Assembly: GCA_903899015.1 (NCBI GenBank) | Contig: CAIUHP010000025.1 | Location: forward strand, 62,001-126,000 | Direction: 5' to 3' | DNA from: an uncultured Armatimonadota bacterium | GTDB lineage: Bacteria > Armatimonadota > Fimbriimonadia > Fimbriimonadales > Fimbriimonadaceae | Length of the DNA stretch: 64,000 bases | Shown: piece by piece, positions 44,801 to 53,696 of the stretch | How the letters are laid out: the number at the start of each line of letters is the position of its first letter | How positions within the stretch are numbered: the stretch's first letter is position 1 | Program-made: the position numbers and the translations under genes | The notes under the pieces: generated by a model | Told to the model about the DNA's origin: nothing | Seen by the model: the letters and a program-made list of their open reading frames with translations, nothing else | Database searches by the model: none

Positions 44801-47200
44801 ATGCGCCGGATCATCACACTTCTCCTATGCTTGTGGATACCGGTCATCGGTTGGGCGGATAAGCCCATCACGATTCGGATGATGGCGGGAGCCGGCTTTG
44901 GCATTCCCCCTAAAGAAGCTACGACAACTACCGCAAATGTCCAAAGGGCAGTTTTCGAAGCATTTCAAAGACAGAATCCTGGGATCCAAGTCGTTAATGC
45001 GGGCGGTCTGACGCTAAATGGTCAGGACGACAACATTTTCTTGATGTCGATGGCGGGAGATATGTCTCCCGACGTTTTCTATGTCAATTTCCGCCAGTAC
45101 TACACGTTTCTGGAACAAGGATTTTGCCGACCCCTGGATGATTTGATTGCCAAGAATCCCGAGGTGGCTGCGCGCACCAATCCGGCAGTGAAGAAGGTGC
45201 TCACAAGCTTTGATGGCAAGACGTATGCTATCCCGTTTTTTCAGGTTGCGATCGCGCTTTATTACCGAAAGGATTTCTTTCTAGAAGCTGGATTGGACCC
45301 GAATCGCCCTCCGAAAACATGGGATGAGTTTTACCAATACGCTCGCAAGCTAACCAAGAAGGGAAGGTATGGCTTTATCTTCTCAACTCCTCCCGGTTAC
45401 CACTGGCAGAACTTTGCCTACCAGGCCGGGGGCGAGATAGTCGCTCCCGATGCGAGCGGAAGATGGAAATCAGTCATTGCCTCACCTGAAAACGTAAAAG
45501 CGGTTGACTTCTATCGCAAGCTTGAATTGCCTCAAGTGGGGAAGAACGGCGAGATTTTGCCTCCTGTCGCTTCGAACTCCACAGACATGAAGTCCGACAT
45601 CGATAAAGGCAGAGCCGCGATGTGGCTCTCGTACACCAACGATGTATTGCTTGCATCTTCCGAACTGCCGCCTTCTGTTGTAGGAATCGCCGCGACACCT
45701 GCTGGCCCTGCAGGAAGTCGAAACGAAGTAAACGCGGGAATGTGGGCGATCAGTTCTCGAGTGAAGGATCCAAAACGACTTGCCGCTTGCTGGAGATTTA
45801 TCCAGTTTTTCGCGGGCGACGAGGCGGCACGAGTCAATACTCAGAAGTCGGTCGAACTGGGGCTCGGAAACCAAGTGAACCCAACATGGCTAAAGAAATT
45901 TGGCTATTACGACCTGTTGAGTCAGGTCGATCCTTCGTATGTTCTTGCGAATGAGGCGGTCTTCAAAACGGGCCATCCCGAGCCCTATGGCAAGAATTGC
46001 CAGATGGTTTACACCGTGCTCGACGATGTACTTGCCCGAGCAGTTTTACAACCAGACCGGCCCGCCATGTCTATTCTCAAGCAAGCGCAGAAAGACATGG
46101 ACCAAAAGCTGCTCGGGTACACGCCACCTGAAGAGATGGCTCGACGACGGGCCTGGGCAACCGGAATTCTCATCTGCTTTCTTGGTGTCGTGTCCAGCTT
46201 GACTTGGTTCTTTCTTCGGCGCGCGAGAATCAATCAAGAAGTATTCATTGAACGATTGCCAGCCGGTGTGAGCCGTAAGCGTGTGTGGACTTTCCTGAGT
46301 TTGAGCCTATTGCCAGCGGCGGGAAGTATTGTTCTTTGGGCTTATTTTCCTCTCATGCGAGGTTTATTGATCGCATTTCAGGATTACCGGATTCTCGGGA
46401 AAGCCAAATGGGTGGGGCTCGATAATTTTATCGACGTTTTCACTCAGCCAGTCTTCTACCGTTCGATCTTGAACAGTTTTCTTTACGTGGGGCTCAGCCT
46501 TGCGATCGGCTTTTTCTTGCCGATAATGCTGGCCCTTGCCCTCAATGAAATTCCTCGTGGCAAGGTGTTTTTCAGGACCATTTTCTATCTACCGGCAATG
46601 ACATCTTCGGTTGTCGTGTCACTTGTTTGGCGCCAGTTCTATGATAAATCCGAAACGGGCCTTCTCAATTCCTTACTGGCACCCGTCATTCAGCACGGAA
46701 TCAACCCGATCTGGACCGCGCTGGGCCAGAAGCCACTGCCGATTGCGAATGATTGGTTAGGTAATCCAACTCTGGCGATGTTTGCCGTTGTTCTCCCTGG
46801 AATTTGGGCCGGTGCGGGAGCAGGATCCATTCTTTATTTAGCCGCATTGAAGAATATCTCGCCCGAGCGTTATGAAGCAGCCGATATCGACGGAGCCAAT
46901 TGGCGTCAAAAGATTCGGTACATCACGCTGCCTGGTCTCAAACCGTTGATCCTAATCAACTTATTGGGAGTCTTTATTGGCGGATTTAAAGCGATGGAGA
47001 ATATTTTCGTTTTGACCCAAGGAGGGCCCTTAAATGCGACTCGAACGATCGGACTTGAGGTTTGGCAGAACGCATTTATGTTCCTTAAATTTGGCTACGC
47101 AACGGCTGCTGCCTGGGTGATGGGAAGTATTCTCATTGGCTTCACCCTCGTTCAAATTCGATCACTGGTCAGAATGAAGTTCACAACTGCACGGCCCTGA
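44801..47200 (+). CDS. solute-binding protein fused to MalF-type ABC permease
   Basis: The 799-residue protein has a signal peptide (ITLLLCLWIPVIGWA) and an extracellular solute-binding domain of the sugar type (1-440, with MAGDMSPDVFYVNFRQYY, AIPFFQVAIALYYRKDFF, RAAMWLSYTNDVLL). A membrane helix (452-471) and then a complete MalF/UgpA-like permease (about 495-799) follow, with the ATPase-contact EAA motif YEAADIDGANWRQKIRYITL near 690-710. Binding proteins and permeases are normally separate chains, so this is a rare fusion. It has no MalG or ATPase next to it; the MalG-type permease at 1997 is the likely partner. GAGG precedes the ATG by 6 nt. Glycan or sugar uptake is probable. Confidence 0.9.
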   Translation: MRRIITLLLCLWIPVIGWADKPITIRMMAGAGFGIPPKEATTTTANVQRAVFEAFQRQNPGIQVVNAGGLTLNGQDDNIFLMSMAGDMSPDVFYVNFRQYYTFLEQGFCRPLDDLIAKNPEVAARTNPAVKKVLTSFDGKTYAIPFFQVAIALYYRKDFFLEAGLDPNRPPKTWDEFYQYARKLTKKGRYGFIFSTPPGYHWQNFAYQAGGEIVAPDASGRWKSVIASPENVKAVDFYRKLELPQVGKNGEILPPVASNSTDMKSDIDKGRAAMWLSYTNDVLLASSELPPSVVGIAATPAGPAGSRNEVNAGMWAISSRVKDPKRLAACWRFIQFFAGDEAARVNTQKSVELGLGNQVNPTWLKKFGYYDLLSQVDPSYVLANEAVFKTGHPEPYGKNCQMVYTVLDDVLARAVLQPDRPAMSILKQAQKDMDQKLLGYTPPEEMARRRAWATGILICFLGVVSSLTWFFLRRARINQEVFIERLPAGVSRKRVWTFLSLSLLPAAGSIVLWAYFPLMRGLLIAFQDYRILGKAKWVGLDNFIDVFTQPVFYRSILNSFLYVGLSLAIGFFLPIMLALALNEIPRGKVFFRTIFYLPAMTSSVVVSLVWRQFYDKSETGLLNSLLAPVIQHGINPIWTALGQKPLPIANDWLGNPTLAMFAVVLPGIWAGAGAGSILYLAALKNISPERYEAADIDGANWRQKIRYITLPGLKPLILINLLGVFIGGFKAMENIFVLTQGGPLNATRTIGLEVWQNAFMFLKFGYATAAAWVMGSILIGFTLVQIRSLVRMKFTTARP

Positions 47201-47216
47201 ATTACAAAGAAAACTT

Positions 47217-47690
47217 ATGCCCCACGAACATCTATTTCAATCCGTCGTCACTTGGACGGGAGCCGCAAAAGGACCTACCAAGTCATATGAAACCTATTCT
47301 CGTGAGTTCCTTGTTGAAGTTGATGGGAAGGCAGACATCAAGGGGTCTGCTGCAGTTCCGTTTCGGGGAGACGGATCGCTCGCGAATCCGGAAGATTTAC
47401 TGCTTGCTTCAGTTTCCTCGTGCCACATGCTGAGCTACCTTGCGATAGCGGCTCGTGCAGGGCTCACGGTCATAGCCTATGTGGATTATGCGACCGCCAC
47501 CATGAAGTTCAAAGATGGGAAGATGCGGATCGTCGAGGCGACCCTCCGTCCGGTGGTGACGGTCGCTTCAGATACCGATCTTGATCAGATCCAAGATTTC
47601 CACCGTCGGGCGAATGAGGAATGCTTCATCGCTAACTCCGTGAACTTCCCCATCCATCACGAGCCAGAAACGATCGTGTTGGGCGGCTGA
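47217..47690 (+). CDS. OsmC-family peroxiredoxin-like protein
   Basis: The 157-residue protein has the two redox cysteines of the OsmC/Ohr family: SSCHMLSYL near residue 79 and NEECFIANSVNF near 139, within the alpha/beta swapped-dimer sequence pattern. Family members reduce organic or lipid hydroperoxides. It sits 16 nt after the fused transporter gene and may be co-transcribed with it. The OsmC versus Ohr subclass is unclear. Confidence 0.86.
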   Translation: MPHEHLFQSVVTWTGAAKGPTKSYETYSREFLVEVDGKADIKGSAAVPFRGDGSLANPEDLLLASVSSCHMLSYLAIAARAGLTVIAYVDYATATMKFKDGKMRIVEATLRPVVTVASDTDLDQIQDFHRRANEECFIANSVNFPIHHEPETIVLGG

Positions 47691-47692
47691 AT

Positions 47693-50104
47693 TCACATCA
47701 ACGAATAAGGGTCGACATCAATCGTAACAAGGATTCCCTTGGGTGCGAATCCCAAAAGGGCTTCCCCTATGGGAGCGGCGGAGCTTGCTGGTGGCAGTTT
47801 GATGAGCAAGTGCCGACGCCATTTGTTCTGGAGTCGATCCACCGCACAGTCAACCGGACCAAGAATCTGCCCAATGAGTCCGACGGGGCGTAAGCGTTCG
47901 AGCGCTTCTTCTCCCGCCGCGATTACCGCAGGACGAGACTCTCCGGTGAGGGTTACGTTGACCAATCTACGAAATGGCGGATAGCCCGCTTCTTTGCGTT
48001 CCACCTTGATCGCGTCATAAAACGCCACAAAATCGTGAAGTTGCGCGGTGAGAATGCTCACGTGTTTCGGATTAAACGTTTGGATGACAACGTTGCCAAG
48101 TGCTGTGCCACGGCCAGCGCGACCGGCGACCTGCGAGAGTAGTTGAAAAGTACGCTCGGAGCTTCTGAAATCTGGAATGTTCAATGAGACATCGGCAGCG
48201 ATAACGCCTACGACGGTGACATTCGGGAAATCGAGGCCCTTGGCAATCATTTGAGTGCCTACCAAGATGTTGATATCTCCCGCGCGAAATCGGGAGAGTA
48301 TCTCTTCCAGCGCACCTTTACGCCGAGCGATGTCTCGATCCAACCTTGCGACCGTCGCATCTGGAAACATCGTTGCGACCGATTCCTCCACCTTCTCTGT
48401 GCCAACGCCAAAGGGTGTCAACCGAAGTCCATCACACTTTGGACACGTTTCAGGAGGGCGTGTTTGAAACCCGCAATGGTGGCATTTGAGTCGACCATCC
48501 TTTCGGTGGTAGCTCAACGAAACGGTGCAGTTCGGACACTGCATTTGATAGCCACAATCTCGGCAAATGATGAACGGTGCGTATGCGCGTCGGTTCAAAA
48601 AGAGAATGACCTGACGACCGGTGTCCAACGCATCCTCAATTCGGCCGTGGAGGTCTTCTGAGAGAATGCTTGGCTTACCCTTGCGATAACCTTCCGTCAG
48701 GTCATCGATCATAACCGTTGGTAATTCAGCTTTGGCGGCACGTTGGGGCAGACTCAAAAGCGTCAACTGAGGGGGCTCTTGTTCGGCCTCATAAAAGCTT
48801 TCAATACTTGGAGTTGCGGATCCTAGAACAACCGGACAATTGTGGTGTCGGCCCAAGAAAAGAGCCAGTGCTTTGGAGTGATATCGTGGGGCACTTTCTT
48901 GCTTATAACTCGCTTCATGCTCTTCGTCGACAATGACTAAACCGATGTTTGAGAGAGGTGCGAATAAGGCGCTTCGAGCGCCGAGTACGATACTTGATTT
49001 GCCGTCCCGAATCCGGAGCCAATTGTTAAGTCTCTCTGCGGGAGGAAGTTCGCTATGCAAGATCGAAACACTTCGCCCAAAACGGGACCTTAACTGGGCA
49101 ATTGCCTGAGTCGCCAGGGCTATCTCAGGAACCAAATAAAGGACTTGTCTGCCTGCGCCTAGCGCTTCGGCTGCTGCCCTCAAATACACTTCAGTTTTTC
49201 CACTTCCGGTAACCCCGTACAGCAAATACGGTCGAAATTCATTGGTGGAAACAGCGTCGATAATGGCATCTACCGCAAGCTGTTGGGCAGGATTTGGAGT
49301 TGGCGGAACCGCAGGAAGAGCGGCATCGGGGTCAAATTCTTCAAGTAAGTGAGAAGCGAGCAATGCGTTGATAGTTGTCTCAGTAACACCGGCAAGCGCT
49401 TTGATCTCCGGGACAGTTAGTCGGGCGGACTCGGCAACTTGCAGCCGCATGAGAGTTATTGCTTGGGCTGGCTTCTTTTTTCCTTCCTTGTGTAGAAATT
49501 CTTCGATCTTGGCTTCGTCGGATGTCAGCTGAATGAGCTTATCTCCTTTCTTTTTTTCGGAGAAAGGAAGAATTCTTAAAGTCTGCGATACGACGCCACG
49601 ACTTCGTAGAAGACGCAACGCGCGCAAGGTTGCGGCTTCGATCCTCTTGCCCTTCTGATCGATCAGAAACCCACCGGCTTCTTGCATCACTCGAAGGACT
49701 TCGGACTGCAACGCGGTGTTGGGAGTGGTGTCTGCATTGGGCTCAATATTCCACGAGGTCACCATTCGATCCCGGACTCCGGGGGGAGTTGCAGCACTAA
49801 GTGCGACGGGCAAACTGCATAGATATTCCTCCGAAATGAATCGAGCCAATTCGATAACACTTCGCGGAAGAGACAGGCCCTGTATGGTGCCTAGAATCGA
49901 CCTGAGATTCTTAAAGGAGAATCCTAAATCTTGCTCGGTCGCTTCATATATGTTCGTGACAAATCCGAGATTAGTCCGGGTACCGAGAGGAACATAGACC
50001 GCGTCGCCAATGGATAAATTTCCATCCACTCGATACGTGTAAAGCGCCTCGGCCCCGCCCGAACGGGGATCAATCGCGACATCGGCAACGTGTTCGGTGG
50101 ACAC
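47693..50104 (-). CDS. priA: primosomal replication protein PriA (helicase)
   Basis: The 803-residue superfamily 2 helicase has Walker A GVTGSGKTEVYL near 293, DEEHEASYKQESAPRYHS near 388 and a zinc-binding Cys cluster near 515-560 (CRDCGYQMQCPNC, CHHCGF, CPKCDG), with helicase motifs IV-VI behind. PriA restarts stalled forks by recognising D-loops and loading DnaB. The GTG at 50104 starts the family-typical HVADVAIDP domain. It is divergent from tmk. Confidence 0.95.
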   Translation of the reverse strand: MSTEHVADVAIDPRSGGAEALYTYRVDGNLSIGDAVYVPLGTRTNLGFVTNIYEATEQDLGFSFKNLRSILGTIQGLSLPRSVIELARFISEEYLCSLPVALSAATPPGVRDRMVTSWNIEPNADTTPNTALQSEVLRVMQEAGGFLIDQKGKRIEAATLRALRLLRSRGVVSQTLRILPFSEKKKGDKLIQLTSDEAKIEEFLHKEGKKKPAQAITLMRLQVAESARLTVPEIKALAGVTETTINALLASHLLEEFDPDAALPAVPPTPNPAQQLAVDAIIDAVSTNEFRPYLLYGVTGSGKTEVYLRAAAEALGAGRQVLYLVPEIALATQAIAQLRSRFGRSVSILHSELPPAERLNNWLRIRDGKSSIVLGARSALFAPLSNIGLVIVDEEHEASYKQESAPRYHSKALALFLGRHHNCPVVLGSATPSIESFYEAEQEPPQLTLLSLPQRAAKAELPTVMIDDLTEGYRKGKPSILSEDLHGRIEDALDTGRQVILFLNRRAYAPFIICRDCGYQMQCPNCTVSLSYHRKDGRLKCHHCGFQTRPPETCPKCDGLRLTPFGVGTEKVEESVATMFPDATVARLDRDIARRKGALEEILSRFRAGDINILVGTQMIAKGLDFPNVTVVGVIAADVSLNIPDFRSSERTFQLLSQVAGRAGRGTALGNVVIQTFNPKHVSILTAQLHDFVAFYDAIKVERKEAGYPPFRRLVNVTLTGESRPAVIAAGEEALERLRPVGLIGQILGPVDCAVDRLQNKWRRHLLIKLPPASSAAPIGEALLGFAPKGILVTIDVDPYSLM

Positions 50105-50165
50105 TCGACGAGGTTACCAGCCGAATACCGTTCCCGTAAGGTCGAAGCGCGGTACGATTGCGGCA

Positions 50166-50771
50166 ATGTTCATCACATTTGAAGGCCCCGAGGGTGCGGG
50201 GAAATCATCCGCTTTGGCTGTGATAGCCGAGCGCCTAAGGTCTCAAGGGAGAGAAGTTGTTACCACCCGTGAACCAGGCGCAGGAGATTTTGGCAAAAAT
50301 ATACGTCAAATCCTTCTTCATGGTGAAGACCTCGATCCAAAAGCCGAACTGTTACTCTTTCTCGCCGATCGGGCAAATCACGTTTCCAGCATCGTACGTC
50401 CGGCTTTGAAATCGGGCGCGATCGTATTGTGCGACCGGTATGCAGACAGCACGGTGGTCTATCAGGCCCATGGCCGAGGCCTCGATGAGGAATTTGCGCG
50501 TGTGGGTAATTCCTTTGCAACCGGAGGACTTACCCCTGATCTCACGATTTTATTCGACCTCGATCCTCACGTAGGGCTCTCACGGTTAGAGTCGAAAGAT
50601 CGAATGGATGGTCAGTCGATCGAATTTCATCTCAAAGTTCGGGCAGGATTTCTTTACGAGGCGAGGCTCAATCCCATGCGTTGGCGCCTCGTGGATGCAT
50701 CTCAGTCTCAAGAAGCCGTACTGGAAGAATGTTGGGAAATCATTACTCCGCACATTCAATCGAATATTTGA
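50166..50771 (+). CDS. tmk: thymidylate kinase
   Basis: From ATG 50166 the 201-residue kinase has P-loop FEGPEGAGKSSALAVI, TREPGAGDFGKNIR, the DRY motif CDRYADSTVVYQ and the lid region ESKDRMDGQSIEF. It phosphorylates dTMP to dTDP. The frame is open to 50097 with unrelated residues, and it faces priA. Confidence 0.95.
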   Translation: MFITFEGPEGAGKSSALAVIAERLRSQGREVVTTREPGAGDFGKNIRQILLHGEDLDPKAELLLFLADRANHVSSIVRPALKSGAIVLCDRYADSTVVYQAHGRGLDEEFARVGNSFATGGLTPDLTILFDLDPHVGLSRLESKDRMDGQSIEFHLKVRAGFLYEARLNPMRWRLVDASQSQEAVLEECWEIITPHIQSNI

Positions 50772-50818
50772 CCCCATAAATTGATTAACCACCGCATAAT
50801 TGGGGAGGTGAACCTCAT

Positions 50819-51886
50819 ATGATGCCCTTCTTCTTTGCGCTCCTTACGCATGCCGAATCTGGCGACGCGGTTGTTGCTCGCAATTCTCAGGCCATGCGCA
50901 GGATGCCGACTTTCGAAGTGCAGTATGTGAGCAAGGTCTCTCTTCGTCCCGATATCCAAGGTGATCTGATTCTTGACCAAGGCAAGAGGCTCTATTGCCA
51001 TTCGACTGCTCCGGGAATCGACTACAAGATTTCGATCACTCCTCAACTCTATCGTGAAGTCGACGAGCGAGTTCGCATGTACGATGAGTATCCCTACGTT
51101 GGTGGCGATCAGCTTTATCCATCACGGATCTCGCCGATCCAGAAGACTATGCCGATGTGGCTGACTGCCCATGGCGTTCAGAACCTTATTCCCCGGACGA
51201 CCAAGTTTACGTTCGTTAAGAAATCAACGGTAAATGGCCGAGGTTGCGATCATATTCGAGCTGTAATCACCGGGCCCATGGGTGGCGGCACGATGGACAT
51301 CGATATCGCTGCTGATGGGCTTGTTTATCGAATGGATCAAGTCACAACCAGCCCAGAAGGTTCTTCCGAGCAAATCTGGGAATTCAAGAAATACACCCCA
51401 CTAAAATCTCTGAGTGCCTCTCGATTCACCCTTCGAGTTCCCGATGGATTCGTTCCCTACGCGCTCAATGTAAACGCCGGGCCCGCGAAGATCGGAACTA
51501 AACTTAACTTGAGCGGATTTGTGGACTCAAAAACTGGGAAAGCTTGGCCCGTGCCTACCGAAAGACCACTCTTAGTGCTAGTAGCGGGATCCGATAGTGC
51601 TCCGAGCTCGTCGGCGGTACGACAGTTTTCGAAATGGCAGGCTCAGATTCGGCAGGCCGGTGGCACCCTAGCCATTGTCAGTGAGGCAGCATCTGCGGCG
51701 GAAGCTGATGGACTACCTTATAATCCTTCCCAAAAGTCGATTGAACAGCTTGCTGCCCCGGCTACGCCAACGATGTATCTTGTTGATCGAGCAGGAAAAG
51801 TTGTCAATCTCTGGATGGGTTTTGACTCTCATTCAAAAGACAAGCTGCTTCAAGATATTCTGAAAGCTCTTTCAGCGTCCCGGTAG
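50819..51886 (+). CDS. LolA-like domain fused to a cysteine-less thioredoxin-like domain
   Basis: The 355-residue protein has an outer-membrane-lipoprotein-sorting-like domain in the first 210 residues (NSQAMRRMPTFEVQYVSKV, KFTFVKKSTVNGRGCDHIRAVI). A linker is followed by a thioredoxin-like/redoxin domain (LLVLVAGSDSAPSSS, ATPTMYLVDRAGKVVNLWMGFD). The CxxC of active thioredoxins is absent, replaced by DSAP. The hydrophobic start suggests export. The start follows a GGAGG. The combined fold is known in Armatimonadota/Planctomycetes-type proteins, but its role is not. Confidence 0.7.
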   Translation: MMPFFFALLTHAESGDAVVARNSQAMRRMPTFEVQYVSKVSLRPDIQGDLILDQGKRLYCHSTAPGIDYKISITPQLYREVDERVRMYDEYPYVGGDQLYPSRISPIQKTMPMWLTAHGVQNLIPRTTKFTFVKKSTVNGRGCDHIRAVITGPMGGGTMDIDIAADGLVYRMDQVTTSPEGSSEQIWEFKKYTPLKSLSASRFTLRVPDGFVPYALNVNAGPAKIGTKLNLSGFVDSKTGKAWPVPTERPLLVLVAGSDSAPSSSAVRQFSKWQAQIRQAGGTLAIVSEAASAAEADGLPYNPSQKSIEQLAAPATPTMYLVDRAGKVVNLWMGFDSHSKDKLLQDILKALSASR

Positions 51887-51914
51887 ATTCATCAGGCTCT
51901 GCCATACTTGAATC

Positions 51915-52379
51915 GTGAAGGAAATCCAAGGACGTATGGACGCCACTGGCAAACGACTGTCGATCGTGGTGAGTCGCTGGAATGAGCTCGTAACCAAAGA
52001 GCTCCTCGAAGGAGCCTTGTCAGAGCTTAAGCGGCTTGGTGACCCGGTCGTGGAAGTGATCCACGTTCCTGGGACCTGGGAAATTCCCGTCGTTGTCAAA
52101 TCGCTCGTGAGCCGTCCCCTCGAGACCAGGCCCGCTGCTGTAATTGCGCTCGGATGCATCCTTCAGGGGCAAACACCTCATGCCAAGTTGCTGGGTTCGG
52201 ACGTAGGGGGCGCGCTCATGAATTTGCAGGTAACGTCGGGCGTTCCGATAGCGTGGGGAGTTCTCACTCCTGACACCCAAGAACAGGCCCTCGACCGAAG
52301 TGGTCTTAAGCTTGGTAACAAGGGCCGAGAGGCGGCTCAGGCAGCGGTGGAACTGGCAAGCGTTCTGGAGCAACTCTGA
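51915..52379 (+). CDS. ribH: 6,7-dimethyl-8-ribityllumazine synthase
   Basis: The 154-residue enzyme forms lumazine, the penultimate riboflavin intermediate. Family motifs: IVVSRWNELVTKELLEGAL near residue 17, VPGTWEIPVVVKSL near 51, ALGCILQGQTPH near 78 and GVLTPDTQEQALDR near 114. The GTG at 51915 begins KEIQGRMDATGKR, matching homologues' starts. No other rib genes are adjacent. Confidence 0.93.
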   Translation: MKEIQGRMDATGKRLSIVVSRWNELVTKELLEGALSELKRLGDPVVEVIHVPGTWEIPVVVKSLVSRPLETRPAAVIALGCILQGQTPHAKLLGSDVGGALMNLQVTSGVPIAWGVLTPDTQEQALDRSGLKLGNKGREAAQAAVELASVLEQL

Positions 52380-52414
52380 ACCTACACGAATTTGGCGCCC
52401 CGCAAGCGATCTTT

Positions 52415-53173
52415 TTGTTTTGTCTCGGGGCACTCGCAAGCGCCATCAATGCAGTTGCTGGCGGGGGCTCACTCATTACCTTCCCAACCCTCACAGTGGG
52501 GTTCCGCCTACCTTCCAACGTGGCCAATGCCACAAACTCAGTAGCTCTTTGGCCAGGTTCGTTAGCGGGAGCAATTGGATTTTGGAATCTGATTCCGAAG
52601 ACCGCTAAGTACTTCAAAGCTCTGTTTCTTCCGACCCTGCTCGGATCAATTGTCGGTGCCGAACTGTTCATTCGGTCGAGCACAAAGGTTTTCGATCGAA
52701 TCATTCCTTGGCTCATCCTTTTGGCTGCATTCCTGCTCCTTTTTCAGCCTCAGGTAAAGAACTTCGCATTCAAGCGAGGCAAAACCATGTCACTTGGAGG
52801 TGGCATGTTCATCCAGTTCTTAGTGGCCCTTTACGGTGGTTACTTCGGCGCAGGAATGGGCATCATGATGCTGGCCGCGTTCGCCTTATTTATGGAAGGA
52901 ACCATCCATGAATTGAACGCGGTGAAATCTTGGTTAGGCCTTGTCATTAATTTCGCGGCCTCTTTCATGTTCGTTTTCCAGGGCCTCGTGGAGCCCCACA
53001 TTGCGCTGAGCTTAACCGCCGGGTCTATTGTCGGCGGCTTCTATGCCGCGAAGTTATCGCAAAAGGTCAACCCGGACAAAATGCGCTTGGCGATCGCCAT
53101 TTACGGACTCGCTGCCGGTATCTACTTCATGTACAAGGCCTTCCATCCGGCCCACTGGCCCTCTCTTGGCTGA
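52415..53173 (+). CDS. TSUP-family (TauE/SafE) membrane transporter
   Basis: The membrane protein (252 residues from TTG 52415) has the TSUP signature NAVAGGGSLITFPTL with Gly-rich helix, and the second repeat ALYGGYFGAGMGIMMLAAF. The frame is open to the end of ribH, and CTG 52376, which overlaps its stop, would give the full first helix with a normal lead-in; the true start is uncertain. TSUP members export sulfite, sulfoacetate or other anions. Eight helices are likely. Confidence 0.82.
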   Translation: MFCLGALASAINAVAGGGSLITFPTLTVGFRLPSNVANATNSVALWPGSLAGAIGFWNLIPKTAKYFKALFLPTLLGSIVGAELFIRSSTKVFDRIIPWLILLAAFLLLFQPQVKNFAFKRGKTMSLGGGMFIQFLVALYGGYFGAGMGIMMLAAFALFMEGTIHELNAVKSWLGLVINFAASFMFVFQGLVEPHIALSLTAGSIVGGFYAAKLSQKVNPDKMRLAIAIYGLAAGIYFMYKAFHPAHWPSLG

Positions 53174-53176
53174 CGA

Positions 53177-53197
53177 GGGCAGCACCTTATTCTGCCC
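53177..53197 (+). terminator. small hairpin after the TSUP gene
   Basis: GGGCAG (53177-53182) and CTGCCC (53192-53197) form a 6-bp GC-rich stem with a 9-nt loop right after the stop codon. There is no U-run, so this is a weak candidate. Confidence 0.3.
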
Positions 53198-53293
53198 ACC
53201 TTAGCTAGGTGTTTTCGACAGTGAGAATAGCGAACGCATTCCTTCCGTTTGCGATTACTACTCTCTGATTTAACGAGTTTTTTCAGCAAAGGC

Positions 53294-53322
53294 TTGTAAC
53301 TTATCGAAACTGCTCGTATAAT
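53294..53322 (+). promoter_or_regulatory. sigma-70 promoter of the ArsR-SRPBCC operon
   Basis: TTGTAA (53294-53299) and TATAAT (53317-53322) are separated by exactly 17 nt. The perfect palindrome GTTAATTAAC at 53331-53340 overlaps the expected transcription start, and is a good position for an autorepressor such as the ArsR-family protein encoded just downstream. Confidence 0.7.
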
Positions 53323-53357
53323 ACCAACCGGTTAATTAACTGATAAGTGAATTAAGC

Positions 53358-53696
53358 ATGTCCACAGAACAACTCGATCGTACGTTTGCAGCATTAGCGG
53401 ATCCGACTCGGAGGGCCATTCTTTCGCGATTGGCACTTGGAGAGTCTTCAGTGAAAGATCTTGCTCGGCCCTTTGCGATGACGGCTCCTGCCGTTACCAA
53501 ACATCTCAAAGTGCTTGAACACGCCGGCTTAATCCAGCGAAGTCGAACGGCCCAGTGGAGGCCTTGCAGCCTCAACGCTGAGCCACTTAAAGAGGCAAGT
53601 GCATGGATCGAAGAGTACAGAAAGTTCTGGGAACAAAGTTTCGACCGCCTCGACGCCTACCTCACTGAAATTCAAAACAAGGAGAAGCAACTGTGA
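53358..53696 (+). CDS. ArsR-family winged-helix transcriptional regulator
   Basis: The 112-residue repressor-like protein begins FAALADPTRRAILSRLALGESSVKDLARPFAMTAPAVTKHLKVLEHAGLIQRSR, the helix-turn-helix of the SdpR/HTH_5-type ArsR group. It has no Cys metal-binding motif. Such genes are typically coupled to SRPBCC/AHSA1 genes, as here, where the next GTG overlaps its TGA. Confidence 0.92.
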   Translation: MSTEQLDRTFAALADPTRRAILSRLALGESSVKDLARPFAMTAPAVTKHLKVLEHAGLIQRSRTAQWRPCSLNAEPLKEASAWIEEYRKFWEQSFDRLDAYLTEIQNKEKQL

